In this document: in pieces, positions 48,158 through 61,463 of the stretch | How the letters are laid out: each line of letters starts with the position of its first letter | How positions within the stretch are numbered: position 1 is the stretch's first letter | DNA from: Mycteria americana | Taxonomy: Eukaryota; Chordata; Aves; Ciconiiformes; Ciconiidae | Direction of reading: 5' to 3' | Assembly: GCF_035582795.1 (NCBI RefSeq) | Contig: NC_134368.1 | Span: forward strand, 34,470,501-34,534,500 | Length of the DNA: 64,000 bases | Notes under the pieces: model-generated | Databases searched by the model: none | What the model saw: the letters and a program-made list of their open reading frames with translations, nothing else | Told to the model about the DNA's origin: nothing | Position numbers and translations under genes: made by a program

Positions 48158-50200
48158 CCCTTTCTCTAGAAAGATAATGAAATTGTGACTATTCAAGCTG
48201 TCCAGCAGATCTTTATAAAGCTAAGTTTGAAATGTAGTTAGTTCTTAACACTGAATGCAAGGATCGTAGCTTGGTCTACTAAAGCAGGTAAAGGTCTATC
48301 AGATAATGAAAGAAAAATAGATTTATTCTAACATGTAAAACTATCAGCAGCTTGTTCTTCTATGCCAGATACTGAGCATCCTGTTCAATAATTTTAAAAG
48401 TGCTGCCTACTGAAGACAAAAGGTGTCCATATGACTTCCTGAGCATTTAGTCACCTATTGTCAAAAACAGCTGAGATTTTTTTTTTTTTAATTTCTTGCA
48501 TTGAAATCTTGCAACATAGACGTCTTAGAACACAGGTTTGAGAAGCAAATCTCAATTGTAGTAATTCATAGTAAATGTAGTAATCTCAGTAGTAAATTCC
48601 GTTATATACATAAGAGGAGGAGACCTTAATAATTGGGTTGGGGATGATGAACACAATCAATCATCATATTCGCTTTAGTATTTGAAGATTTCTAACCCCA
48701 CCAAAGCTTACGGAAATCAACTATTTCATATTTAAAGTCAGATTAAAGAATTTGACTCCAACCCTAAGAATTTCAGCATACCAAATAATTTAACAATTTT
48801 CCAACAACATTGGAGGACTCGTTCCAGCAAGGTCATTTTGATCTCTGCTATTGGAAGCACCCTTTCAGTCATCCTGAAAAAGTGTCTCAAGTGGGTGTCC
48901 TTCATTTGTGTGTGATGTGACTCCTGGACACGCTGTCACGGCTGTCAGGCTGCTCTCAGTCACTCCTGGAGGAGTGGAAGGCATGGAAAGCCATCAGAGA
49001 ACTGCAGTGATTATTACTAGATCCATCAGGCATGGTATTGCACTGTCAGTGCAGATAATAAAAATGGTAGGTGTGCAGATACAACAGGTGGCCTGTAGCT
49101 TGTACCAAATAGGTACCAGAAGTTCAGTTGGATTCATCAGAGAAACTAGAAAATTCTTGACCATTACATTCTGGTTTTGTGTTAAGTGGCGAATGAAGGC
49201 ACAGATGGTTCCAGATATAGGTACATCTACAAACTTGATGATGGTGTGAAGTGTTAAAGTGTTGAAAATGTGGGTGTCAAATGAACAGAGTTAGAGATGA
49301 GCGAATGAAACTCAGCTGGTGTCTGCAATTTTGACTGCTCTGTGTAGGGTTTTTTTAATAGAATCCAAAAATCTCATTTCTAACCCTTCGTTCAAAATGT
49401 AAAATGACATGCTTCTGCCCTGTTTAATCCATCAGTTTCAACAAAACAACAGCTTCTGGAAAAGAATAAATCATTCAGCTTCAGTTAGTTTCATGTCTTA
49501 CATGTCATCACTACTCAAGAGTAAAGCATTGGAGACAGGCTTTAAAAAAACAGTTTTTTGGATTATGTTACAGAAATATCATTAATTGCAATTAATTTTG
49601 TCAGGTTGGAGTTCTACTTTCAAAAGTCCTAATGCTTTATTTACTTAAGTAATAATTTTTAAACTTTAATCTTTCTTTGAACAGTGTGTACCTTTTATTG
49701 GAACTTTGTCATTCAGATTATTCTGAATGTCAAACATGGTCTGTGATTGTTCTCGAGATGCTGAAAGTGTTTTTTTCCAAGCTGTTTCGCTTGATAAACA
49801 TCTCATGCTCTTTTTTGGTTGAGTTTTTTTCTTTCGTCCAGTCTGAGAAAGTAACAATTAGATTTGTGTTTGCAGTCTTATTACCCTACCCGCGGGTTTT
49901 GGGGGGTTCTTTGTTTGGGGGTTTTTTGTTCCTTCTTTTTGTAAGCATCCATTTTGAAGTGCAGCTTTTTAAAGAGAAACCACCTTCAGAGGAGGTTATG
50001 TTCCAAAGAGTAAGTGTAAAGCCATGTAAGGGGGCTCCTGGAGGTCAGTTTTGCCTCAGACTGATGCATGCACATCTCAAAAGGGCAGTAGCTAAGGACT
50101 GGTAATTTCTCTGCCAGTTTGGTTGTACCCTTAGCTCTGAGATATTTCTATGTGGCACTTAAAAGACTTTCTGGAGATGTAACAAAAAAGCTTGATTACT

Positions 50201-50219
50201 GTGTGTGTATATATATATA
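50201..50219. repeat. GT/AT dinucleotide run
   Basis: Four GT units followed by five AT units. Confidence 0.85.
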
Positions 50220-50861
50220 GCTGACATACAGTTGCTGGTATAAGAGCCCTTATATAAAAATGGTTTTAAATTTTTTTTTTTTAACTACTTTGCATTTAAT
50301 TTCCGTCCTTTCTTGTCAGTATTTGAGTTATATTTGTTATGAGGGAGTGAGTAGAATACTTTAATAAAGATGCTGAAGTCACAACAACAAAACCAACTAA
50401 TTTAGTCTTTGACATGAAAAATACAGTGCACAGCCCCTGCCAGTGTGTTAGTAATTTGAATTTCTGTCCTGACTAAGGTTATGTTCAATATCCTGTATCC
50501 TGTAATCCTTTATAGTTAATCAGAGGACTAATTACTGAGAGTGCCAGATGTGGTTTACACTAAGGTAATGGAGAATTGTTTTTTTAATGATGTTGGTACC
50601 TGGAAGTACTCTAAAAATAGCTCACTTCATTTTATAAACTGGTGGCCTGCTTGCTATGTAGTCAGTTTTTAATCGCTGTCATCCTGAAGTGGATTAGTAA
50701 CATAACTGTGAAGAGTCTTACTGTGTTCCCCTTCAGGATGGGATTTTTATTCAGCTGTTGTTCACTTTCCCCTCTGAGTTGATGAGACCTGTTACAATAA
50801 CTTCATTTTTAAGTATTGTTCAATTCTAATAATGTATTTTGTGATTAATGTTCTGTTCCAG

Positions 50862-53800
50862 TTCAATAAAAAGCTGTCATTGGAAGGAAGATGCATTCTT
50901 CCAAATATCAGCCCTGTTGGCCAGCTGCTCCTGTCTGCTCCTGTGTGGATATGCTCAGAAAACAAACTGACAGATGATTAGCTGTCTCCATGTCACTGCT
51001 TGAAACATGAAACTAATACTACTTCTGAACCATATAAAGAATGTTTCAACTTAAAATTACTGCTTTTGAATGGTGAAGGATGATTCTGAGTATTAGGAAA
51101 TGAAAAAAAAAAAAAAAGGAGTCTGAGTTTACAATTTTAAAAATGCAATGGCTGGTTTTACTTCGATATTCAGCACAAGAAAAATGTGACCTCCTTACAG
51201 ATCAGTCCATGTTCTTGCCTTGGTTTCGAAAATGCACCCGTTAATTCAAATTGCTGTAAGTAGTTGACTTTAAAAATCAAATTTTTGCACTACTGGCTTT
51301 ATAAATTGGGAGAAGAGCCAGTGTTGAGTACAAATAATGTAGTAGCTTGGTGGACTGTATTTTCTTTTGAGCGCTTGATAAGCAATTTTTGAAGATAAGG
51401 AAACCCAAGTGAAGTGTCTGACTATTTTTGGAACATTTTTGGAAAACATTATGGCAAAGGCTCTGTTTTCCCTCAGATGTGCACTACCAATAGTTTAAAA
51501 AGTTGTGGAGGGGGAAAAAACCTCCTTTGTTAATTGAATGCTATGGTGGGGCACTGGTAAGTGGAGCGATAAAAGCCTGCATTCAGATGGATAATACATA
51601 AATGAAGCTGGCCAGCTGGGGATTTTGATGGGAGCTGCACAGGACAGTGCTATGAAATGGGGATTTTACTGTCCCATTTGGAGCCGTTATCCCCTTCAGG
51701 AAACAAATGTTAGCACTTAACTTTGATCCAAAAGGCTTTTCACCAACTTGTGTTCCTGAGGGCCACCGTCTTTCAAAATCGTAGTTTCTTATAATCAAGA
51801 GTTGTCTCAGATTTCTTTTTTCACTTGTTCTTTAAGACACTGCCTTTCTTACTGCATAACTTAATGAATATCATGTACAATCAAGGAGACTTACTGTTAT
51901 AACTTGTGATACTTGCATTTACAGGACAATGGACGTTTGATAGCAATACCAAAAAGCCAAGCTGCTGCACGTAGGAAACCCCCTTCGATTAAGTTAGGAG
52001 CTAGCAGCTTTCTTAGGATCAGAGTTTACCGGCCAGATAATAAAAGATGCATTATCAACTTTCAAAGTCAAGGAAGTTTCAGCAACACAAATGTAATTGT
52101 CTTGTGCCTTTTGTATACACTACACTTAAGGTATCAGTGTTTACATTTAAATGCAAATTGTTATTCTGAAAACAACTTTAGGAGGAACTTAGTTGTGCTT
52201 TCTAGGTGGCTAGATAAAAAGACTAGTCCAAAAAAAAAAAAAAAAGTGAAAACCTCTCAGACTAAGCTCAGTTCAGTTGAAGCAGAAAAGTACTTCTGTT
52301 ATCAGACCTGAGTCACTTAGCAGGTTGGTTCACAGTGTAAAGATGCCAGTTGTTTGTTTAGAAAACTGGCAGCAGGACTAAGTGACAGATTTTTGAAAGC
52401 AAAAATCTTATCATTAACTCTTCTACAGGCAGGTAACTTTAAAATTTGTCTTTCCTGGGTTTACAACTTAAGTGATAGCTATTGGAGCACAAATGTGGCT
52501 TTTTTTCTAGTGAGGGAAAATGTATTTATTTTACTTTTTTTTTTTTTTTAATCTCAAAATTTTACCAGCCTGAAAACATCTGTTTCTTGCCAGAAGTGCC
52601 AGAGTATGGATCCCTTGATGTAGTACACCTTTTTTAAACTAGCATGAAGGTAGCATACAGTTTACATGATGCCTGCAGACATCTAGCAACCAAAAGTTTT
52701 TCGCAGCTATTTATTCAGTGTTGTTCTGTCAGCTTACCTCGTATTAGTGTTTGTTTAAAGGCTAACTTGTCAAGGGATGAGGGGGAGAGGGAAAATATAT
52801 TTTTTAACACTTCAGGTTGTCTATCTGTATAGTCTTGGTTTTTTACGCAGTTAGTCACAGGGTGGTTTGTCATGGAGCATGCATTTGAAAATACTTGAGT
52901 AAAAAGTTGAAATTCAGCTTCAGTGTAACTTGCTCCATGTTTTTATGTAAAGACAGAGGACAGATTTCTTCCCCAGCGAAATCATAATGGCAATGGATCT
53001 CTCTAATACAGACGTCAGCCTCCCTGACTATCTCCAGGGCTCTGAGAGCTCTCAGTAAGGCTGGGCATCCATCTAGAGAAAGGACGGGGGTAAGGGATCG
53101 AGAAATGCCTGGCTTCTCCATGTCTCAGAAGTCACACTTAGAAGACACAATAGCCCTACATAATCTGCAGCTTTGATGTAGCCAGAGGCCGTCCCCCTAG
53201 CAGAAAACTGATGGAGGCGTGGGAGCACATGCTGATGAAGGGAGAAGGGGAAAGAGAAATGACAGTAGCTCAGAGGTAAACGTTCAGCAGATCTGAGCAG
53301 AGGGCTCTAGCTACACCTGCTCGCAGGATGGGTATGAGCTGTGCCTCCGTGAAGAGCACTGTCAGCAGGCTTTTGAGGGTTCCTGGCAGTTCTCACTGTA
53401 TAGAGTATGGGCAAAAGTGAGCTAATCATGCTCCAAAGTATAACTTCTGATATGACTATACTCTTGGCTTTAAGCTCTCTAATACTTTATATAGTGAAGT
53501 GAAAATGGTCTTTTTGACATATTATCATTGAGCATTGATGCTGTTACAATGCACACAGGAGAATTTGTGAAGCGGTAAGGGGAGCAAGGATGCAATGTTG
53601 TTTGTCCACTTACACTGATTCTCCTATTCTTTATATTCTTGCTAGGCACTTTACTACAGCCTTTTGTGTAATTTCTGTATTTTTATTTAAAGACTGCTTT
53701 TTAACTACTGTACAGTTACTAATCTACTTTTTTGCTAAAAAAAAAAAATAATATCCCTGATATTTGTCTAGCAGTATGACTGCATTTCAAGCTTCAGTGG

Positions 53801-54480
53801 AAGTTGGACGAGGTCTACAGACTCCTCAGATGGGCCTGAGTCCCTAATGACAACAGAGTTAAATTTATTTTGTATATATGTAAAGAGTCATATGAATCAC
53901 AGCCCCCCACATATGTAAGAAGCTTCTTTAATTTGTAGGCTAGAACAAATCCAATACATGTCTGCATCAGATTGGTCCACGCATATTTTGTCAGTTGATG
54001 TACTGGTGATGGAGTGCTCAAAGTCTTCACAGAGAACTATTTTTGTTAAGAAAATGGAACACCTAGATGTTGGTGAGCTCTTCCCACTAAGCAATTAGGC
54101 ACAGCTGCTGCTATGCACTTTAATTCTTTAACTTGAGAGAAAAAACACTGTCCAGTTTAAGTTGCAGGTTGAAAGCTCTTTAGTAGCCTACAACTGGGGG
54201 CAGATAATTAATGAAACACTGGTAATTATTTTTTAACTGTTTGTGTACTTAAAATCAGGGTCTTCAAATGAGTTCAGAAAGGTTGCAGGAAGCAAGTTTG
54301 GTTTAGTGCATGGTATGCTGTAGCTGTTGTTCATCATTTGGACTGAGAGTTCTTGCCCCAATTCAGTTGACTGGTATGCTGGAGTGCGGGGGGAATATAT
54401 TTCTACATAAATTTAGTGTATAACTTTGCACTTGTTAATGTATTGCTCACATAAATAAATGCTTCATGTTCAGCAAGTCA
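50862..54480 (+). other. ZDHHC2: Candidate ZDHHC2 last (3' UTR) exon
   Basis: A good acceptor (gattaatgttctgttccAG) at 50860-50861 is followed by non-coding, 3' UTR-like sequence with A15-A16 tracts at 51103-51117 and 52230-52245 and a T15 tract at 52535-52549. A poly(A) signal AATAAA lies at 54454-54459 with TGTA elements before it. Whether the mRNA runs this far or stops at an earlier signal cannot be judged without transcript data. Confidence 0.4.
54454..54459 (+). terminator. ZDHHC2: Candidate poly(A) signal AATAAA for ZDHHC2
   Basis: It lies in the context acataAATAAAtgcttc, with UGUA-type elements within about 40 nt upstream and a TG-rich stretch just downstream. Confidence 0.35.
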
Positions 54481-57400
54481 TGTATGTAGCAAGTCATTGA
54501 CACACTACCTTCAGTTTTACTGACTGTACCTGAACAGTGGAACAGCCATCATCTCTGGCTTCATTAACAACATCAGTACTGTAAATGTTGCCCTTCACCA
54601 GGGATCTTTGACTTTTTCAGGTGAGTTTTCCCTCCCCAGTTTAATTGCTAGATCCATAGCAGCTCACAAAGCATCTACTCTGAAACAGGTTAAGAGGCAA
54701 CTAAATCCTTTTTGGTCTTCCATGGGCAAAACACTCCATGTCTTCATACTGGCAGAGCAGACACACCTGTCAAAGGTCAAAAAGGTGGAATTCTGTCCTA
54801 AAAAAGAGGGGGTTCTTAAACCCTCCTTATTTTATAGAACTCAGGAGGTGCAAGGACAGGAAGTATGTTACTCACTGGGGTTGTCACCCACAGTAGCTTC
54901 ACTTCACAAGGGCTCTCCCATCCATCCCGTGCCAGAGTCTTCTGCTCCACCTGACTTTCCACTCTGCACTTTGCTAAGAGTCTGCCCTAGGAAAGCAGTA
55001 GATCCACCTCTGCTGCAGAGAGGAATGAGACTGTCTACTCAGGGGCCTCTCAAAATGCAGGAACAGTAATGTAAAGATTCCCATTCAGGCATAGCCTGTG
55101 GTATATGCTCTAAGCTTTTCCCATTTTTTATTTAAAACCCTTCCATAAATATTTGTATTGAACCATACACAAACATTCTCATCCAAAACAAGAAGATTAA
55201 AAAAAGAACATGCTGCTATGGTGTATGGGTGGTGGGGTGTCTTTGTTGCCACTTCACTTGCAGCAATCACTTGCTCATCAGTGACCTGGTAAGAGGACAG
55301 GAAAAGCAGCAGCCTTCTGGGGTGAAATGTTGAGCAAGTGGCATCTCACATAACCTAGGGAAAACCTTGCCTACTTTCCCTTTGCAGCTTTTCAATTGTT
55401 CCCTTTTAAAATTTTTGATCATTGTTCTTCTCTCTCTCTGCCCCTCCCATAGAAGTCCAGATTGAAAAGTCTTTCATTTGAAATGTACTATCAAGCTCTA
55501 CAGCCTCTTCATCCCTCTCCCTCCCAAAGTTTATTCCAGATAGATAATTCCTTCATTTCTCCAACTTTTCCTAGTGGTGCCCATCACTGAAAGACAGGAA
55601 CTCAGTCATCCTGCAATCTGCCTGTGTAGTTTTCAGTATTTGGGGCAGTGCTTACATGCTTCAGCCTAGATCACTGTAATCTTCTCGAGCAGATGGGCCC
55701 AACAGTTTGATTGCAGCAGTTGGAAGAGCATGCTGTGAGCCATGTCCCCTTTCCCACCTCCTGCATGCTCACAGTGTAACTGATTGGCATAACTGGAACA
55801 GACCCAACACTTCCTGCCAGTCACCATTTTATGAAGTCATTTTCCTTTTTTTGTTCTGAAAACAGAGTAATTCTCAGTTCACCGAAGAAGGAGCTGTGGT
55901 TATAAAGACAAAATACACAATGTATACAAACTGTGTTACAGCCTGAACAACAGAAACCTATTTCCAGTCATTTCCTCTATCGTATCAGAGATTAAACTGG
56001 CCAGTAGTTCAAACAGATACAACAGAGAAAATCAGTAGCTTAGTGATGATATAAGCACACTAGCAATTAACCTTCATATAAAATGCCACCGTAGATATTG
56101 CAGATACACTCCAGAGCATGCAGAGGGACAAGAATGAAGGAAAACAGGGAGCTTACAAAGTTTAGCTATTGTAGGACAAAAGGTAAATAAAAGATACTGC
56201 CAGCTGCAACCATGGCTGATTGCTACCCTATAAAAGATGAAGCATGTTCTCTGTAACACAGCTCAGGGAGTTCAGCTGTTGCCAATTTCTACCTGATGCA
56301 CAGAGAAAGGGAGACTTCCCCTCCCTCCATCTCCTTCCCTCACATTATCCACCACAGTTAATTGAGGCAAGTGTCTCATGAGCACAGGAAAGAGCACACT
56401 TGGGCAAGACAATTCTCCCACTTCGGCAGAGGCAGGAAAAAAAAAAAATCTCATCTGTGCTGGCAGAAAAAGAACCAGACAAGCCTCTGCAGAAGTCAGA
56501 TCTTCACAGTTGGCATCAGTGAGCACATTTCATTCCCAACCCAGGACTTCTAAAATAATGCAGGAGAATCCTCCTTGTTTCTCTACCATACCTAGTCAGG
56601 CAAGAGGGAAGAAAACACCAAAACAATCTCCTATAAACCAACCAAGGTACACTAAAGTTCAGACATACCAGAAAAAGAACGTCATGGTATGAATGGGAAA
56701 ATACAGAGACTACCTATGTGTGTTACTCCGTGTAAAGATTGGGCTTTATTATTTGTGAGATTTTGCTCAAACTCTACAAACAATTTGTGGTCGTCAAACA
56801 AATACCAACAGTTCTACTGGAGGCTTTTGGCTTTCTTTGCCATCAGTGACAGTGTTGTTAAATAAAAATCTTGAGAAGTCTATTTTATTTAAAAATTCAC
56901 TTCTTAGAACAAGTTCATAAAATGCAATGAACCCACACCATCCTAAATCCATTAACATCATGTGAATATTAAACTTCCAGGGAAGTTCTAAAACCTGCTT
57001 CACTACAGAAACAATTTCTTCCTTTCAGTGCACTCAACTAGTTTAGGTGAGTTATAGGTTAATTCAAGGTTGAGAAACCGATTGGGAGTTTAAAACAGAG
57101 GACACAGAAACACATGTTCTCAAGTAAAAATGACACTTGATCAAATGGGGAAAAAACCCACAAAACGGCAAAACACACATGTCAGCAAAACACAGATACA
57201 CCACTGGGAAGCCTAAGTGAAGATGCAGGGGCTTAAGTTTGTGGTTTTTTCCTTTCTTTGAATGGCATATTCATTAATATGTAGGACATTTAAAATACAT
57301 AAAACCAGCAATATTTGGCCTTATAAAGCCACACTTTCATTCTGTGACTGGTCAATGAAGCCCTTCAGTGCAAGAAGGCTCAGAGAAGATAGGCAAGGAT

Positions 57401-58934
57401 GGTGTCCTCATGAAGCTCAGAGAAGAATGTAGGAAGTGAGCACTGATGTCAAAGCAGCTGAACTGATCTCAACACGAAGGGGACCAGAGATGGCCTTTGC
57501 TGTAAACAAACAGCTGTATCAGTTGAGTGGATCAACTGGTTATATAAATGGCCTTCCCTAAAATAATCAATAGAAAGTCTTATCTTCCTGAGCCAGCCAC
57601 ACCAACACAGGAATGTATGTGGCTCAGCCCAACACAGAGTATAAGAATTGAACACCCAGCAAAATCAACTTTGAGGAGAGCAACAGGCTTGAGCTGGCTT
57701 CAACCCATGTGTTCCTTCCTGGCAACTGGGATCACCCAGCACCGTGACGGTGAGCATGCTATAGAGATCAGTAAAGGGAATGATGTTCGTACTGTGATTC
57801 AACTGGTATATACAATTGCTGTATTGTGTTTGCGTTGCGATTTCAGTATATTGCTGTATCCCTTTTCTAAATCAAAATCCCACATAACAACAAGTATCTT
57901 CAACTAAGTAAGTTGGGTACACTAAAGCATTAAGCCCTCCTTGTGGAATATCTAGAAGAACCTGGTCAGAGAGAATTGGCCTAACACACTCACTCTGCCA
58001 GCTGATTTAGTTAGCCCTTCACCTACTCTTCTAAGCGACTGCAAAAAAAAAAAAGGATTACACAAGAGTTTTCTAGAGCTGAACAAGTACTACCACTCAA
58101 GAATGTCCAGCCAACATGATTAAATGCAAGATTTCTTAAGCACTAATACTTACAAGCTAGGAAATTTTACTCAGAACTATTAAATGAAAATTCTGTAAAA
58201 TTATACTATCTGCCATGTGGGTTTCTATGACAAGGATGCCTCAAAAGACAGGTGTGATTCTGTAACTTTGGTTCTGAAGTACACTCTGTTACTTAAGGCA
58301 GTGTTTAAGGTTACTCCTCCAGCATGTAAATTAATACCATCAGTGCTGTGCAATTAACAGAAACACAACTTGTAACCCAGCAGAAATAATTCTCAACTGG
58401 ATTTATGTACAGCTAAACATACTTGTTATCAACCAGTTTCTCCCACTGTGACTAATCCTCCTCTTAAGATGTTACTCAGACCACCGTTTCCTCTCTGCAA
58501 TTGTTTAGGCTCCCACATTTCAAGCACTACTAGTGGAATTATCTTTGAAACAGTAATTTTAAACAGAAGAAAACCAGATGAACAATAACCGATTCCCCAA
58601 GGCACACTGTCTCCTTTTGCTTCAAGCGATTAACATGCCCCATTACCTGAAAGTGGAACCAACCACAATCTCTGTTCTTTCAGCAAAACACAACATTGCA
58701 AGAGCAAAAGCCTACATGAGGAGGCAACGCGTGGACCTTAAACAAAACAGGCCGTCTGCACGAGTTATGTCTTCCAGTCCATGCTATACAACATGAAGTA
58801 ACCACTGTCTTCACTGCACGGACTGTCCTCTGGGTGACTAATAAGCATATGTACCTTGTGGGTGCAGAACACCCATACTCATGCCTCATCTATTTCAGAC
58901 AAGGATCCAGTACAGTCTACATAAGTGTACTCTA
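54481..58934. other. Tail-to-tail interval between ZDHHC2 and CNOT7
   Basis: No gene recognised. Several open frames of 60-150 codons occur on both strands, for example 54608-55069 (+), but none resembles a known family. Part of this stretch may be long 3' UTR of either neighbour. Confidence 0.5.
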
Positions 58935-59845
58935 GTATCAGAGAAGAGTTAGCACTGGAAGGGACCTGTGGTGATCATCTAGTCCAATATACCTGCTCAA
59001 AGGAGGGCAAAATACAGCAAGCTGGTCAGAAATTATTTCCCCTTCATAAATCCAGGCTGACTACTTCCAATCACCTTCTTATCCATTCTATGTTTGGAAA
59101 TGGTTTCTAAGATTATTTGCTCCATCACCTTCCCAGGGATCAAGGTGAGGTTGACCAGCCTGCAGTTCCCTGCATCCTCCTTCTTGAAGGTAGGTGTGAC
59201 ATCTGTCCTCTCCCACTCCTCAGGAAACTACTCTTATCACCATGACCTTTGAAAGATAATGAGAACAGACTCTCAAGGACATCACTCAGCTCCCTCAGCA
59301 CTTGTGGGTGCAGCCTATCAGGTCCTCTGAACTTCTTTATGTCCAATTTGTTTATATGTTCCTAACCTGATCCTCCCCCACCAAGGATAAGTCTTCCTTA
59401 GGGAGGAAGGATAAAGGACCTGGGATTCCTGAAGGCAAGTCTTCAGAGTAAAAACCAAAGCAAAGGCAGCATTGAGTACCTTGGCCTTTTCCACACCCTT
59501 TGTCACTAGGTCTCCTGCCCCCATTCAGCACTAGTCTCACTTTTTCTCTAATCTTTCATTGCTCCTGATGTCCCTCTGGAAGCTTTTCTCATCCCTCACC
59601 GGATTCAACTCCAGATAGACTTTGCTTTCTTAACCCAACCCCTACACACTTAAGACAGCATCACTTACCCCTGCTTCCACCTTTCGTACACTTCCTTTCT
59701 ATGTTTGAGTTTAGTTAGAAGCTCCTTGTTCATCGATGCAGGCTTCCTGCTACTTTCATTTGATTTCCTGCGTGAGGGAATGAACCATTCTTGAGCTTGG
59801 AGTAATCAGTCAGACATGATTAGTGAAAGTTCTTGGATGTCAGAG
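58935..59845 (-). mobile_element. CR1 LINE, internally deleted
   Basis: On the minus strand, from high to low coordinate, the element shows CR1 ORF2 from between the endonuclease and RT domains (VEKAKVLNAAFALVF near 59470) and the start of RT (GPDRLHPQVLRELSDVL near 59300). It continues with [18 protein letters not shown] near 59110 and [11 protein letters not shown] near 59040. Shortly after this point (about 59000-59020) it switches straight to a CR1 3' end with gagcaggtatattggactagatgatc. The whole catalytic FADD part and the RT C-terminus are missing. Frameshifts are present. It lies in the intergenic interval, on the same strand as CNOT7. Confidence 0.88.
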
Positions 59846-61463
59846 GTTATAGGTCATCCCCAAATTCATATGGGGAAAATACCTCAAATACTCTGAAAGT
59901 GTTCCAGACCTATTTTCTTCTGTCTCTAAGATCCTTCTTGCCTAGTTTCAATTAGCAAAGGGATTAAATGCTTAAAAAAAATTAAATAAAAAAAGTGACA
60001 GAGAACATAATGTTCCTGGAACACTCATCTGACTCCACAAGCCAAAAATACAAGTAAATAAAGAAAAGAAAGATCAAATGCAACAGTTTGTGATATTGCA
60101 TTTCTTCTGATAAACCTACTCAAACAACAATATATTTTAAATGGATTGGGAAGAGCAGAGGCCTGGAAAGAAAATTCTTGTTTCTGAACAAAAAGGTGCA
60201 TGTCTAGACAGCTGGAACTGTGCCTGCACATTTATTTTTGCAAAAGCAATTAAAGCTGTCCACTTTGGAAAGATTCAGATTTCAGGCTCTGCAGTTTACC
60301 AGTAACAGTCCTATACATAAGAAATTACTTTTTTCATAATCTCTGCAATTCGCCATTTAAATCACTCCTTAATGGAAACTAAATCTAATTTTGCCATGGA
60401 AACTGAATGATGCACAGATGTCTCCCCAGCTGTAATCAACTCTCAACAGACAGATCACATTGATCAGACCAAGAGTTCTCACACAGAATAATCTTAGTTT
60501 CATGCTGATCAGTGGCTTTTGAGAAAAGTTTTTCTTACAGGAAGAAAACTAAAGAGTAGAGTTGCTTAAAGTCAAATGCCCCATGAGAATTTTAGGCTAG
60601 GGCTTAAGCAAATCAGCCTGGTCCTGCAGACTGTGTGCTCATTAGCAGCTGGGACACAAGACGCATACCCATCGTGCATCTTTGGGTTCAGCTTCTTCCA
60701 AAAGAAGTCCAAGCTCTGACAGGTTCATGACGGGAAGCAAAGCAAAGCATGGCACAGCATGTGGGATATTCAGCAGTCATTTCAAAAGCACATCCCAATC
60801 TGAACTAAAACTTCTACTGTAGGCACACATTTAGAAGCCTCTAAAAACTTCCTTTGATCCACAACTAAAAAGTTACCTGAAAACAAAACCCCAAAGTTCT
60901 TCGAAGAGTTATTCCTTTCAAAAGTTAACCACAGATAGCTGTATTGGTATGCTTTAGGCAAAGCTACTAAACTTTAAAGCAAATATATCAAACTTCAGGG
61001 GTTCTTCATTCCATGCATATGCAAATTTTCCACATAAGCCTACAGTTCAAGTGGGAAAAGACACAGATTGATGCCACAGTACGAATCCATCCTGTTTTCC
61101 CGTTAGATAGTCCCTATCTTATTAAGGCCAACGACAACCAAAGTTAAAACAAGTCACCAAAATATAAGGCATACTGGTATTAAAATAAATAACTAATGGG
61201 ATTTGGATGCCTCAGTAGTAGTCATCACTCTTGCATCTCAGGTCAGTAGGAATGAAGTGATTGGAAACACATGAACAGAATTCTGCTCTGAAAGTGGAAT
61301 CAGTCAGGGAGCAGCGCGTTAGATCATTTTATAAGCATGTGGAAGAGAACTATCATGCCTAAACAAAACAGAATACAGAATTGACTGACTTAATACACAC
61401 ATTCCAGGAAAAATTTTGCAACAAAACCACCAGTCTGTTATGTAAGAAAACATTTCTTAGGCC
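59846..61463. other. Intergenic or distal CNOT7 3' UTR
   Basis: No gene or repeat recognised. Confidence 0.4.

Larger units (their letters stand above)
47904..50861 (+). other. ZDHHC2: Proposed intron 12, within the 3' UTR
   Basis: It is bounded by AAG|GTATGT and ttctgttccAG. It includes a TTA repeat (48141-48157) and a GT/AT run (50201-50219). If the intron is not used, this is simply 3' UTR or downstream DNA. Confidence 0.45.

Noticed and set aside
54608-55069. 153-codon plus-strand frame downstream of ZDHHC2
   Set aside because: No recognisable domain, no codon or splice support, and it lies in a probable UTR or intergenic region.
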